From Sphingomonas sp. (GTDB lineage: Bacteria > Pseudomonadota > Alphaproteobacteria > Sphingomonadales > Sphingomonadaceae), in contig NZ_JANINP010000004.1 in the NCBI RefSeq assembly GCF_024508665.1, positions 124,001 through 188,000 on the forward strand: a stretch of DNA of 64,000 bases, read 5' to 3'. This document shows positions 16,124 through 25,515 of this stretch, in pieces. Each line of letters starts with the position of its first letter. Position 1 is the stretch's first letter. Both the position numbers and the translations under genes were made by a program. The notes below the pieces were generated by a model. That model saw nothing but the letters and a program-made list of their open reading frames with translations, did not search any database and was not told the DNA's origin.

Positions 16124-18625
16124 ATGCTCGCAGCGTTTCCGCTCCTGCTTGCCGCGACATCGCCGCAAAGCATCGCGCTCGCCGATACCGCCGCTCGCCC
16201 GACCGTGCCGGTAGTCGCGCCCGATGATGAAGCCGCTAACCCGCCCGTACCGGCGCCCGAGCCCCAAGCTGATCCGCAAGCGGCCCCTGCGCCGGGGGGC
16301 GATATCGTCGTTACCGCGCGGCGTCGGTCGGAGCGCTTGCAGACGGTGCCGCTCGCGGTGGCGGTGCTGAGCGGTGAGACGCTGGCCAATGCCGGTGCCT
16401 TCAACGTCAACCGCCTCCAGCAATTCCAGCCCGCGCTGCAATTCTATTCGAGCAATCCGCGCAATTCAGCGATCAACATCCGCGGCTTGGGTGCGCCGTT
16501 CGGGCTGACCAATGACGGCATTGAGCAAGGCGTCGGCCTTTATATCGACCAAGTCTATATCGGCCGCGTCGGCGCTTCCACGTTCGATTTTGTGGACATC
16601 GATCGCGTCGAGGTGCTGCGCGGACCGCAGGGAACGCTCTACGGTAAGAACACTACGGCGGGCGCGGTGAACATCACGACCAAGAAGCCCAACCTTTCGT
16701 CGCCCGAAGCCACGTTCGAGGTCAGCGCGGGCAATTACGGACTGGTCCAACTGAAGGGCTCGGCGTCGGCACCGATCGCTGACGGCAAGCTGGGCGTGCG
16801 CCTGTCGACCTCGGTGACCAAGCGTGGCGGGTCGATCTACGACACCGCGATCGACAAGAATTTGCAGAAGCAGGACAATTTCAGCGTGCGCGGGCAATTG
16901 CTGTGGCAGGCGACGCCCAATCTGGACTTCAACCTCTCGGCCGATTTCAGCCTGCAGAATCCCTATTGCTGCGTGCAATATTATGCGCGGACGGGTGCGA
17001 CGCAGCGCCCGCTCAACCGCCAATATGCAGCACTGGCCGCCGCGGCTGGGTACAAACCGCCGAGCTTCGATCCGTTCGATCGGGTCACCGATCTGGACGC
17101 GTCGATCAATTCCCGCCAGGAAGTCGGCGGGGTATCGCTGGTCGGCAATTGGGATGTTGGCGGTGCGACCATCACGTCCGTCACTGCCTGGCGCTATTGG
17201 GACTGGCAGCCGGCCAATGATCGCGATTTCGTCGGCCTGCCGATCACCACCGTGTCGCAAAATCCCTCGCAACAGAAGCAATGGTCGCAGGAATTGCGCA
17301 TCGCCTCTAGCGGCGACCGCAAGCTGAACTACACGCTGGGGGCGTTCTTTTTCGACCAGACGATCGATACTCAAGGATCGCAGGTACAAGGCCCTGCCGC
17401 GAGTGCTTGGCTGCTGAACCCCACCAGCGCCAACGGCAAGAACCCGCTGGTGCTCGACGGGTTGACCTCGACCAACTCGATCCATTTCAGCAATCAGAGC
17501 TTCGCCGTGTTCGGCAAGCTCAATTGGGAGGCTGCGCCGGGCTTCCACATCCAGCCCGGTCTGCGCGTCAATTACGACAAGAAGTCAGGTTTCTACGAAT
17601 CTGTCGTTAGCATCCACAATGCCCGATACAATTTCGTCGCGACGGCAGATAACGTCGCGGCCTTGTTGAAGAACGGCACCGCACTCGCCGACCAGCTCAA
17701 CACGCTGGCGCCGCAACGCTACAGCCCGCGGTTCAGCGCCTGGAACCTGTCCGGCGACCTGACCTTGTCCTACGACTTTTCCAAGGATATTCACGGCTAT
17801 GCGACCTATGCGCGCAGCTTTAAATCGGGCGGCATCAACCTGTCTGGGTTGCCCCTCAATTCCACCAATACCGGCGTCGATCTGTCGACCCAGACGGTGA
17901 AGCCCGAGAAGGAAAATCACTTCGAGCTTGGCTTGAAGACGCAATTTTTCGACCGGCGCGTGACCTTCAACCTCGCGGGCTTCTGGACCGACATCAGGGA
18001 TTACCAGGCGACGGTGAATAATGGCCAGACCACCGTCATTCGCGGGTACCTTGCCAATGCGGCACGGGTGCGCGTACGCGGCGTCGAATTCGACTCGTCC
18101 TTCCGCCCAAGTGCGAGGCTGAGCCTTTATGCCAACGGGGCCTTCACGGACGCCAAATATGTCCGGTTCCGCAACGCGCCATGTCCTCCCGAGTTATCCG
18201 GCGGTACCGCGGCGCTTCCTGGCCAAACGCCGGCCGCGCCGGGTACGCCGGGCCTCAGCCCGTTGGTCTGCGATATTTCGGGCCAAATCCTGCCGGGCAT
18301 CTCAAAATGGTCGTTCTCGTTCGGCGGCGAAGTCAACGTGCCGGTCAGCGGCGGACAGGTCTATCTGGGCTATGACGGCAGCTATCGCTCGAAATTCTCG
18401 TCCAACCCCTCGCGCTCGCTCTACACCGATATCAATGGCTATTCGCTGTCCAACTTCCGGCTCGGCTTCCGCAAGGACAAGTGGAACGTCTACGGCTGGG
18501 TGCGTAACGCCTTCAACCAGAACTATTTCGAGCTGCTCAGCACGCAATCGGGCAGCACTGGCCTGATCGTCGGACAGCCGGGCGATCCGCGGACATACGG
18601 GGGCACGTTCCGGATCAGTTTTTAG
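16124..18625 (+). CDS. TonB-dependent outer-membrane receptor
   Basis: Energy-coupled outer-membrane transporter. The 833-residue protein has an N-terminal signal-like stretch with few basic residues, a proline-rich linker, a TonB-box-like segment DIVVTARRRSERLQ (about 64), a plug domain with INIRGLG and VEVLRGPQGTLYGKNTTAG, and a long beta-barrel ending in the expected C-terminal Phe (GGTFRISF). It is clearly paralogous to the receptor at 60928, sharing the LTNDGIEQGVGLYIDQVY-type plug region. No transporter or enzyme genes are adjacent, so the substrate is not predictable from context. Confidence 0.93.
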   Translation: MLAAFPLLLAATSPQSIALADTAARPTVPVVAPDDEAANPPVPAPEPQADPQAAPAPGGDIVVTARRRSERLQTVPLAVAVLSGETLANAGAFNVNRLQQFQPALQFYSSNPRNSAINIRGLGAPFGLTNDGIEQGVGLYIDQVYIGRVGASTFDFVDIDRVEVLRGPQGTLYGKNTTAGAVNITTKKPNLSSPEATFEVSAGNYGLVQLKGSASAPIADGKLGVRLSTSVTKRGGSIYDTAIDKNLQKQDNFSVRGQLLWQATPNLDFNLSADFSLQNPYCCVQYYARTGATQRPLNRQYAALAAAAGYKPPSFDPFDRVTDLDASINSRQEVGGVSLVGNWDVGGATITSVTAWRYWDWQPANDRDFVGLPITTVSQNPSQQKQWSQELRIASSGDRKLNYTLGAFFFDQTIDTQGSQVQGPAASAWLLNPTSANGKNPLVLDGLTSTNSIHFSNQSFAVFGKLNWEAAPGFHIQPGLRVNYDKKSGFYESVVSIHNARYNFVATADNVAALLKNGTALADQLNTLAPQRYSPRFSAWNLSGDLTLSYDFSKDIHGYATYARSFKSGGINLSGLPLNSTNTGVDLSTQTVKPEKENHFELGLKTQFFDRRVTFNLAGFWTDIRDYQATVNNGQTTVIRGYLANAARVRVRGVEFDSSFRPSARLSLYANGAFTDAKYVRFRNAPCPPELSGGTAALPGQTPAAPGTPGLSPLVCDISGQILPGISKWSFSFGGEVNVPVSGGQVYLGYDGSYRSKFSSNPSRSLYTDINGYSLSNFRLGFRKDKWNVYGWVRNAFNQNYFELLSTQSGSTGLIVGQPGDPRTYGGTFRISF

Positions 18626-18635
18626 GTGACCAAAG

Positions 18636-18779
18636 CCCTCTCCCGCTTGCGGGAGAGGGTTGGGTGAGGGTCTTCTCTCTTCTTTTAACGACGGAGCCAA
18701 CAGAAGGCCCTCTCACTGCTGCGACTAAGGCCGGCTGCGCCGCCCTAAGTCTCGCTCCTCGCCCGCAAGCGGGAGAGGG
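18636..18779. repeat. degenerate compound palindromic element
   Basis: CCCTCTCCC/GGGAGAGGG hairpin at 18636-18659 and a second GCCCGC/GCGGG hairpin near 18760-18779 frame a diverged middle. It is the same family as 2560-2693 and starts 10 bp after the receptor stop codon, where it may terminate transcription. The rest of the 610-bp gap (to 19235) holds no convincing gene. Confidence 0.7.
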
Positions 18780-18929
18780 ACGAGGTGAAGTTCGGGTAGA
18801 GGGAAGTGTTGGGAAAAGCGCCGACCGGCGAAGCCGCCGTCGCTCGGACCGCGGTGGGGACCCCGGCGGCCGTTTGGGGCGATGCGCTGTGCGCAACGGC
18901 TCGAAGCTTGCGCTGCTCACCTTCGCCCA

Positions 18930-18963
18930 AAACAAACGCCCGGGCCGTTTCCGACCCGGGCGC
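18930..18963 (-). terminator. orphan terminator on the minus strand
   Basis: Read on the minus strand, CGCCCGGG pairs with CCCGGGCG across a 10-nt loop and is followed by TTTGTTTT. This is a good intrinsic terminator, but no minus-strand gene lies upstream of it between 18964 and the lolC start. It implies an unannotated minus-strand transcript or a lost gene. Confidence 0.6.
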
Positions 18964-19235
18964 CTGCGTGACGATTGCTCGTCAGCCCCCTTGTAACTTC
19001 CGCCCGCGCGCCTCTTTTAAGGCGGAGCTGGAAGCGATCCCCGAACCACGGCCATTGACCTGCGTTTCGCGAAGCAAACTGCTAGGCGGCGACTGGTGTC
19101 TTGTCATCGCCAAACAACGGGTCGCCGCACGATTGCGGCAGGCGTGTGTCGAATCCGCCACAGCACCGCCTTGGTTGCCAGTAATCGCGATACGCCCTAG
19201 GCACCCGACAATCCGGGGCGGATCGCGAGGCCTGA

Positions 19236-20495
19236 TTGATTCTCCTGTCGAGCTACGAACGCCTGATCGCCGGCCGCTACCTGCTGCCGGGCAAGGGCGA
19301 GCGCTTCATCGTCCTTGTCGCCGGGTTTAGTCTTGGCGCCGTCATGCTCGGGGTCGCGGCCCTGGTCATCGTGATGAGCGTGATGAACGGCTTCCGCGCC
19401 GAACTGTTCGACAAGATCGTCGGGCTGAATGGCCATGCCGTGATCCAGGGCTATGGCGGGCGTCCGCTCAACGACTGGCGGCAATTGCTAGCGCGCGCCA
19501 AAGCGACGCCCGGCGTTACCAGCGCGGTGCCGATGATCGAACAACCGCTGATGATGACCAATAACGGTAGGGCGGAGGCGATTATCCTTCGCGGCCTGAC
19601 GGTCCCCGATATTCGCGGCAATTCGACGATCGCTGGCCATGTCGTCGCGGGTGATCTCAACAATGTCACCGCCGGCAGCAATCGAATCGCCATCGGATCC
19701 CGACTGGCCGAGACGCTAGGCGTCGATATCGGCAGCCAAGTCACTATCTGGAACCCGGCGGGGCAATCGACCCCGTTCGGCACGGTGCCTCGCATGGTAT
19801 CCTATACGGTCGGCGCGATCTTCGAGATCGGCGTCTACGATTACGACAAGGCCTATGTCGTCATGCCGATGGAGGATGCGCAGACCTTGCTGCTGCTCGA
19901 TCCCGACACGGTGGGGATGATCGAGGTCAACACCAGGGACGCCGATCAGGTCGGCCCGATCCTGGCGCCGCTGCGGGCATCGCTCGGCCAGACCGCGGCC
20001 GTCAGCGACTGGCGCCAGATGAACGCGCAATTGTTCGAGGCGCTGGCAATCGAACAGGTGTCGATGTTCGTGATCCTGTGCATCATCATCCTGGTCGCGG
20101 CGTTCAACATCGCCTCGTCGCTGATCATGCTGGTTCGCGCCAAGACGCGCGATATCGCGATCTTGAGGACGATGGGCGCGCCGCGCGCGGCGATGGTCCG
20201 GATCTTCATCACCGTCGGCACCACGATCGGCGTTCTCGGCACGATCGCGGGGCTGATCCTCGGTTTCGTCCTGCTCTATTTCCGGCAGCCGATCGTTGAC
20301 TTCGTGCAGAAGCTGTCTGGGCAAAATCTGTGGGACCCTTCGATCCGCTTCCTGACGGAGCTGCCGTCCAAGCCCAATCCGGTCGAGATCGCGATGGTCG
20401 TCGCGATCACCTTGCTGCTGACCTTCCTCGCGACGCTCTATCCGGCCTCGCGCGCGGCCAGCACCGATCCGGTCCAGGTGCTGCGCTATGAGTGA
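19236..20495 (+). CDS. lolC: lipoprotein-releasing ABC transporter permease LolC/LolE
   Basis: Inner-membrane subunit of the Lol machinery that extracts outer-membrane lipoproteins. The 419-residue FtsX-type permease has an N-terminal TM helix (about 22-48, [20 protein letters not shown] follows), a large periplasmic domain and three C-terminal TM helices, with the coupling region [16 protein letters not shown]. The start codon is TTG 19236; the in-frame triplet just before it is TGA, so nothing longer is possible. It overlaps lolD by 8 bp. Only one permease gene is present, as in many alphaproteobacteria. Confidence 0.95.
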   Translation: MILLSSYERLIAGRYLLPGKGERFIVLVAGFSLGAVMLGVAALVIVMSVMNGFRAELFDKIVGLNGHAVIQGYGGRPLNDWRQLLARAKATPGVTSAVPMIEQPLMMTNNGRAEAIILRGLTVPDIRGNSTIAGHVVAGDLNNVTAGSNRIAIGSRLAETLGVDIGSQVTIWNPAGQSTPFGTVPRMVSYTVGAIFEIGVYDYDKAYVVMPMEDAQTLLLLDPDTVGMIEVNTRDADQVGPILAPLRASLGQTAAVSDWRQMNAQLFEALAIEQVSMFVILCIIILVAAFNIASSLIMLVRAKTRDIAILRTMGAPRAAMVRIFITVGTTIGVLGTIAGLILGFVLLYFRQPIVDFVQKLSGQNLWDPSIRFLTELPSKPNPVEIAMVVAITLLLTFLATLYPASRAASTDPVQVLRYE

Positions 20496-21186
20496 GCCAG
20501 TCCTGGCCACGACCGGCCTGACCCGCAGTTTCGAACAGGGCGGCGAGACCATCCACGTCCTGCGCGGCGCCGACCTGTCGATCGCGCCCGGAGAGATCGT
20601 CGCCCTGCTCGGGCCATCGGGATCGGGCAAGTCGACATTGCTGCAAGCCGTCGGCTTATTGGAGGGCGGATTCGGTGGATCGATCCGCATCACCGGCATC
20701 GAGGCCGCGAAGATGAGCAGTTCGGAGCGGACCGCCACGCGACGCGACAAGCTCGGCTTCATCTATCAATTCCACCACTTGCTGCCCGATTTCAACGCGG
20801 TCGAGAATGTCGTCCTGCCGCAATTGGTAAAGGGAGCATCTCGCGCCGACGCCGATGCGCGCGCAGCGGAGCTGTTGACGACGCTCGGCCTCGGGCATCG
20901 CCTGACGCACCGGCCGAGCCAATTGTCGGGCGGCGAGCAGCAACGCGTCGCGGTCGCCCGCGCGCTCGCCAACCGGCCTGCCTTGATCCTGGCTGACGAA
21001 CCCACCGGCAATCTCGACGAGGCGACTGCGGAGATCGTGTTCGACGAATTCCTCCGGCTGGTTCGGCAGGAGGGATCGGCGGCTTTGGTCGCCACGCATA
21101 ACGAGCGGCTGGCGGCCCGGATGGACCGCGTCCTGCGGCTGCAGGAAGGGCATTTGAGTTCAGGCAGGATCTCGACGACCACGTGA
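20488..21186 (+). CDS. lolD: lipoprotein-releasing system ATP-binding protein
   Basis: ATPase partner of LolC. The 232-residue ABC protein has Walker [10 protein letters not shown], the Q-loop [17 protein letters not shown] (the LolD-specific segment after the Q-loop), the signature [15 protein letters not shown], Walker [15 protein letters not shown] and the switch His in VATHNERLA. It overlaps lolC by 8 bp, and a GNAT gene remnant follows at once. Confidence 0.97.
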   Translation: MSEPVLATTGLTRSFEQGGETIHVLRGADLSIAPGEIVALLGPSGSGKSTLLQAVGLLEGGFGGSIRITGIEAAKMSSSERTATRRDKLGFIYQFHHLLPDFNAVENVVLPQLVKGASRADADARAAELLTTLGLGHRLTHRPSQLSGGEQQRVAVARALANRPALILADEPTGNLDEATAEIVFDEFLRLVRQEGSAALVATHNERLAARMDRVLRLQEGHLSSGRISTTT

Positions 21187-21195
21187 GCGAACTAG

Positions 21196-21369
21196 CGAAT
21201 TCCGGCAACGCTTGGGCGCGCGGATGGACGGGTCATCCGCGGCCATGTCATCCTCAACGATGGTCATTATCGCGACAGCGTGCTCTATTCGATCCTCGAA
21301 CACGAATGGCCCGGGGTTAAGCGCAACATCGCTGCCTTGATGGCTCGATATGAGGGGAAGGGCGCATGA
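21196..21369 (+). pseudogene. 3' remnant of a GNAT N-acetyltransferase
   Basis: An open frame of about 57 codons without a start encodes the C-terminal end of a RimJ/RimL-like acetyltransferase (…GHYRDSVLYSILEHEWPGVK…), ending in TGA that overlaps the gpx ATG as ATGA. The first in-frame stop upstream lies at 21193, just after lolD, so the 5' two thirds of the gene have been deleted. The retained ATGA overlap suggests the ancestral order lolD-GNAT-gpx. Confidence 0.75.
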
Positions 21370-21845
21370 CCGCGATCACCGATTTCCACGTCAAGGCGGC
21401 GGATGGCAGCGACGCCGACCTCTCGGCTTATGCCGGCAAGGTCCTGCTGGTCGTCAACGTAGCCTCGAAATGCGGCTTCACTCCGCAATATGAAGGGCTG
21501 GAAGCGCTCCATCGCAAATATGCCGACCGCGGGTTCGAGGTGCTGGGCTTCCCGTGCAACCAGTTCGGCGGGCAGGAGCCGGGGGATGCCGAGGAAATCG
21601 CGAACTTCTGTTCGCTGACCTATGACGTGACATTCCCGGTCTTCGCCAAGATCGACGTCAACGGATCGGGCGCCGACCCGCTGTACGGCGAGCTCAAGAA
21701 ACAGGCGCCCGGGTTCCTTGGCACCGAGGGCATCAAGTGGAATTTCACCAAGTTCCTGGTTGGCCGCGACGGCCAGGTGGTTGAACGCTACGCGCCGACG
21801 ACCAAGCCGGGAGACATTGCGGCGGATATCGAAAAGCTGCTCTAA
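21366..21845 (+). CDS. glutathione peroxidase family thiol peroxidase
   Basis: Reduces peroxides using glutathione or thioredoxin. The 159-residue protein has the Cys-type active site: peroxidatic Cys36 in NVASKCGFTPQ, Gln70 in FPCNQFGGQEPG (with Cys64), and Trp125-Asn126 in KWNFTKFLV. The length is normal for bacterial GPx (BtuE-like). The start overlaps the GNAT remnant stop by ATGA, and dnaE follows 83 bp later. Confidence 0.95.
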   Translation: MTAITDFHVKAADGSDADLSAYAGKVLLVVNVASKCGFTPQYEGLEALHRKYADRGFEVLGFPCNQFGGQEPGDAEEIANFCSLTYDVTFPVFAKIDVNGSGADPLYGELKKQAPGFLGTEGIKWNFTKFLVGRDGQVVERYAPTTKPGDIAADIEKLL

Positions 21846-21928
21846 CCGGTCGGCTCGCCCACGAAAGTTGTGGGTAAGCGGATGGTCCAGGGTGGTCATT
21901 CGCGCGCTCGCGCCTTAGGTTTGCGGCC

Positions 21929-24900
21929 ATGCCCCATTCCGGCTTCGTGCCCCTCCGGATCTTTTCGTCCTATACGATGCTCGACGGCGCGATCGAGCCC
22001 AAGGCGATAGCAAAGCGCGCGCGCGAATTGGGCTTCCCCGCCGCCGCGGTGACCGACCGTAACGGCCTGTTCGCGGCGATGTCTTTTTCAGGCGCGGCAA
22101 GCGATGCCGGGGTGCAGCCGATCATCGGCACGATGTTGGGATTGGCGCGCCCCGATCTGCCCGAGGGGCAGGCGGTGCAGACCGACTGGATCGCGCTCTA
22201 CGCCCAGGATGAGGCGGGCTATCTCAACCTTTGCCGTCTGGTCAGCGAAGCGCATCTCGGCCGACCGCTCGATCTCGATCCCCATGTTGATTTCGCGACC
22301 CTCGAAGCCAATTCGGCGGGACTGATCGCGCTGACGGCCGGCGGCGAAGGCGGTGTCGCCCGCTTGTTCGCCGAGGATCAGCCGGAGGGCGCCAGCGCCT
22401 ATGTCGACCGGCTGCAGGCGATTTTCGGCGACCGCCTCTATATCGAGATCGCCCGCCGCTTCGATCCAGTCGAGGCGAAGGCCGAGGCCGAATTGCTTGA
22501 CCTTGCTTATGCGCGGAACCTGCCGATCGTCGCGACCAATCCGTGCTGCTTCGCCGAGGAGGAATTTCTCGAGGCACATGACGCGATGCTGTGCATCGCC
22601 AATTCGTCCTATGTCGCCAGCGACGACCGACCCAAAAGCTCGCCAGACGCCTGGATGAAGCCGGCCAAGGACATGCGCGCCTTGTTCGCCGATCTGCCCG
22701 AAGCGATCGCCAATACCCTGGTCGTGGCGCAGCGTTGCGCGGTCGCGGCACCCAAGCGCAAGCCGATCCTGCCCAGCCTGGCGGGCGACCGCGACGGCGA
22801 GTCCGCGATGCTGCGTGAGCGGGCGCGTGAAGGTCTGCAGAAGCGGCTCGACCGCATCGTCGAGCTCGGCAATGCAGGCGAAGGCGATTGGCAGCAGCCC
22901 TATCGCGACCGCCTCGAATTCGAGCTCAATGTAATCATCCAGATGGGGTTTCCGGGCTATTTCCTGATCGTCGCGGATTTCATCCAATGGGCGAAGGCGC
23001 ACGATATCCCCGTCGGGCCGGGCCGCGGTTCGGGCGCAGGCTCGGTGGTCGCCTGGGCGCTGACCATTACCGACCTCGACCCGATCAAGCTCGGATTGCT
23101 GTTCGAACGCTTCCTCAATCCGGAACGCGTGTCGATGCCCGACTTCGACATCGACTTCTGTGAAACCCGGCGCGGCGAAGTGATCCGCTACGTCCAGGCG
23201 AAATATGGCCGCGACCAGGTCGCGCAGATCATCACGTTCGGGACGATGAAGGCACGCGCGGTGCTCAAGGACACCGGCCGCGTGCTGCAGATGAGTTACG
23301 GCCAGGTCGACCGCCTGGCCAAGCTCGTCCCGAACTTGCCGACCGACCCCTGGACGCTCGACCGTGCGCTCAACGGTGTCAGCGAGCTCGCCGCCGAATA
23401 TCGCGGCGACAAGGACGTCCGCCATCTGTTCGATCTGGCGATGAAGCTCGAAGGGCTGCCGCGCCACAGCTCGACCCATGCCGCCGGCGTGGTGATCGGC
23501 GACCGCCCGCTCGCCGATCTCGTCCCGCTCTATCGCGATCCGCGATCGGACATGCCGGTCACGCAATTCGACATGAAATATGTCGAAGGCGCCGGGCTGG
23601 TGAAGTTCGACTTCCTGGGCTTGAAGACACTGTCGGTGCTCAAGAAAGCGGTACAGCTGCTCGCCAAGCGCGGCATTGCCTGCGACCTCGACGCGCTGAC
23701 CTGGGATGACGAAGGCGTCTACAAACTCCTCCAGAAGGGCGACACGGTCGGCGTGTTCCAGCTGGAATCGGAAGGCATGCGCCGCACGCTGTCGGCGGTG
23801 CGACCGTCCAATTTCGGCGACATCATTGCGCTCGTTTCGCTCTATCGCCCGGGCCCGATGGACAATATCCCGAGCTTCGGCAGGCGCAAGAACGGGCAGG
23901 AGCCGATCACCTATCCGCATCCGCTGCTCGAGCCGATCCTGGCCGAAACCTACGGCATCTTCGTCTATCAGGAACAGGTGATGCAGGCAGCCCAGGTGCT
24001 GGCGGGCTATTCGCTCGGCGGCGCCGACCTGCTGCGCCGCGCGATGGGCAAGAAGAACCAGGCGGAGATGGACGCGCAGCGTGCTACGTTCGTCGAAGGC
24101 TGCGCGACGCACAACAAGATCGATGCCGCCAAGGCCAACGAGCTGTTCGACTTGATCGATAAATTCGCCGGCTATGGTTTCAACAAGTCGCACGCCGCGG
24201 CTTATGCTTTGCTCGCCTATCAGACCGCCTGGCTGAAGGCGCATCATCCGCACGAATTCTACGCCGCGTCGATGTGCTACGACATCCATCTGACCGACAA
24301 GCTGGCGATCTTCGTCGACGACATGCGGCGGCTGGACGTGGCCATCCTGCCGCCGGACGTGAACCGGAGCCTGGCGGAGTTCGACGTGGAGGTAAACGCC
24401 CCTCCGTTGGAAGGGGAAAAGGAGCAACTGGCCGTCCGCTACGCGCTCGCCGGGCTCAAGTCGGTCGGCGAGGGCGCGATGGAGAAATTGGTCGAGGAGC
24501 GCGACGCGTCCGGGCCGTTCGACAGCCTCGATGCCTTTGCCCATCGCGTCGACCCGCGCCTGCTCAACAAGCGCCAGCTCGAAACATTGGCGGCGGCGGG
24601 AGCGTTCGACGCGATCGATGCCAATCGCGCCGGTATCCATGCCTGCGCAGAAACGATCCTGGCGACCGCGGCCCGGGTACACGACCAGAAGAATAGCGGG
24701 CAGGGCGGCCTGTTCGGCGAGAGCGAGGCATCGGGCACCCACATCAAACTGCCGCTGTCGGCACGGTGGAGCCTGGCCGAGCGGATGGAGCAGGAAAAGG
24801 AGGCATTCGGCTTCTATTTCTCGGCGCATCCGGTCGACCGCTTCACCCAGCTCGCGCGGATGCATGGCGCGCGGCGCTACGCCGATTTGGGCGATATGCA

Positions 24901-25444
24901 GATCCCGGAAAGCGGCCGCGCCGGCGCGGTGATGGCGGCGATGGTCGAGGACACGCGCTGGCGGACCTCGGCCAAGGGCCGGCGCTATCTGATGGCGACC
25001 TTGTCGGACCCGTCAGGCCAGTTCGTCGCAACGTGTTTCGACGATGCGGTGGCGACCGAATTGGAGGAAGCGGCGCGCAACGGCGGCTGCGGCCTGATCA
25101 CGGTGGAGCTCGATCGCCGCGCGGGCGAGGAACAACCGCGCGTTACGGTCAAACGCATCCAGCCGTTTGACGAATTGGCCAGTTCCACGCGGATGAATCT
25201 CGATATCGTGGTGGATGATGGCATAGCGATCCCCGCGATCGGTGCCTTGTTATCCGAGGCCCGCGGCGCGCGCGGCGAAGCGCGCTTGAACGTTCCGTTA
25301 CCCGCGGGGGGGACGGCAACCATTCTGATTGGGCGCGATTTTCTGCTCGATCCCGAACTCGCCGATCGCATTGCGGCGCTCCCGGGAGTGCGATCCGCCG
25401 AGGTCGCAATCGCACCGCCGCAACGGCTGGCATTGGTTGGCTAG
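21929..25444 (+). CDS. dnaE: DNA polymerase III subunit alpha
   Basis: Catalytic subunit of the replicative polymerase. The 1171-residue protein begins with a PHP domain (FVPLRIFSSYTMLDGAIEPK). It has the polymerase palm with catalytic aspartates in MPDFDIDFCETRRG (near residues 404-410), the RHSSTHAAGVVIGD motif, the FAGYGFNKSHAAAYALLAY fingers segment, an HhH region and an OB fold near the C-terminus. A short stretch around residues 823-832 (NAPPLEGEKEQL) is encoded by a small palindrome (24398-24416) and looks like an insertion. Confidence 0.98.
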   Translation: MPHSGFVPLRIFSSYTMLDGAIEPKAIAKRARELGFPAAAVTDRNGLFAAMSFSGAASDAGVQPIIGTMLGLARPDLPEGQAVQTDWIALYAQDEAGYLNLCRLVSEAHLGRPLDLDPHVDFATLEANSAGLIALTAGGEGGVARLFAEDQPEGASAYVDRLQAIFGDRLYIEIARRFDPVEAKAEAELLDLAYARNLPIVATNPCCFAEEEFLEAHDAMLCIANSSYVASDDRPKSSPDAWMKPAKDMRALFADLPEAIANTLVVAQRCAVAAPKRKPILPSLAGDRDGESAMLRERAREGLQKRLDRIVELGNAGEGDWQQPYRDRLEFELNVIIQMGFPGYFLIVADFIQWAKAHDIPVGPGRGSGAGSVVAWALTITDLDPIKLGLLFERFLNPERVSMPDFDIDFCETRRGEVIRYVQAKYGRDQVAQIITFGTMKARAVLKDTGRVLQMSYGQVDRLAKLVPNLPTDPWTLDRALNGVSELAAEYRGDKDVRHLFDLAMKLEGLPRHSSTHAAGVVIGDRPLADLVPLYRDPRSDMPVTQFDMKYVEGAGLVKFDFLGLKTLSVLKKAVQLLAKRGIACDLDALTWDDEGVYKLLQKGDTVGVFQLESEGMRRTLSAVRPSNFGDIIALVSLYRPGPMDNIPSFGRRKNGQEPITYPHPLLEPILAETYGIFVYQEQVMQAAQVLAGYSLGGADLLRRAMGKKNQAEMDAQRATFVEGCATHNKIDAAKANELFDLIDKFAGYGFNKSHAAAYALLAYQTAWLKAHHPHEFYAASMCYDIHLTDKLAIFVDDMRRLDVAILPPDVNRSLAEFDVEVNAPPLEGEKEQLAVRYALAGLKSVGEGAMEKLVEERDASGPFDSLDAFAHRVDPRLLNKRQLETLAAAGAFDAIDANRAGIHACAETILATAARVHDQKNSGQGGLFGESEASGTHIKLPLSARWSLAERMEQEKEAFGFYFSAHPVDRFTQLARMHGARRYADLGDMQIPESGRAGAVMAAMVEDTRWRTSAKGRRYLMATLSDPSGQFVATCFDDAVATELEEAARNGGCGLITVELDRRAGEEQPRVTVKRIQPFDELASSTRMNLDIVVDDGIAIPAIGALLSEARGARGEARLNVPLPAGGTATILIGRDFLLDPELADRIAALPGVRSAEVAIAPPQRLALVG
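24398..24416. repeat. small palindrome inside dnaE
   Basis: CCCCTCC and GGAAGGGG pair around a GTT loop with one bulged A. It encodes the APPLEGE part of a loop that seems extra relative to the flanking, well-conserved polymerase sequence. It resembles the core of short REP hairpins. Whether it is a true insertion needs alignment. Confidence 0.4.
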
Positions 25445-25515
25445 CGGACGCGGCCCCTAGACTCGACCGCTTCGGACGGAATAACACTCTTCAAACATCG
25501 AGTATGGAGAGTGGG

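Noticed and set aside
18664..19330. Plus-strand open frames between the TonB receptor and lolC
   Set aside because: They read through repeat hairpins and into lolC in another frame; no start signal or recognisable domain.
22088..24865. 925-codon open frame on the minus strand inside dnaE
   Set aside because: High-GC shadow of a real gene; the translation is Arg/Asp/Gln-rich without domains, and dnaE is certain.
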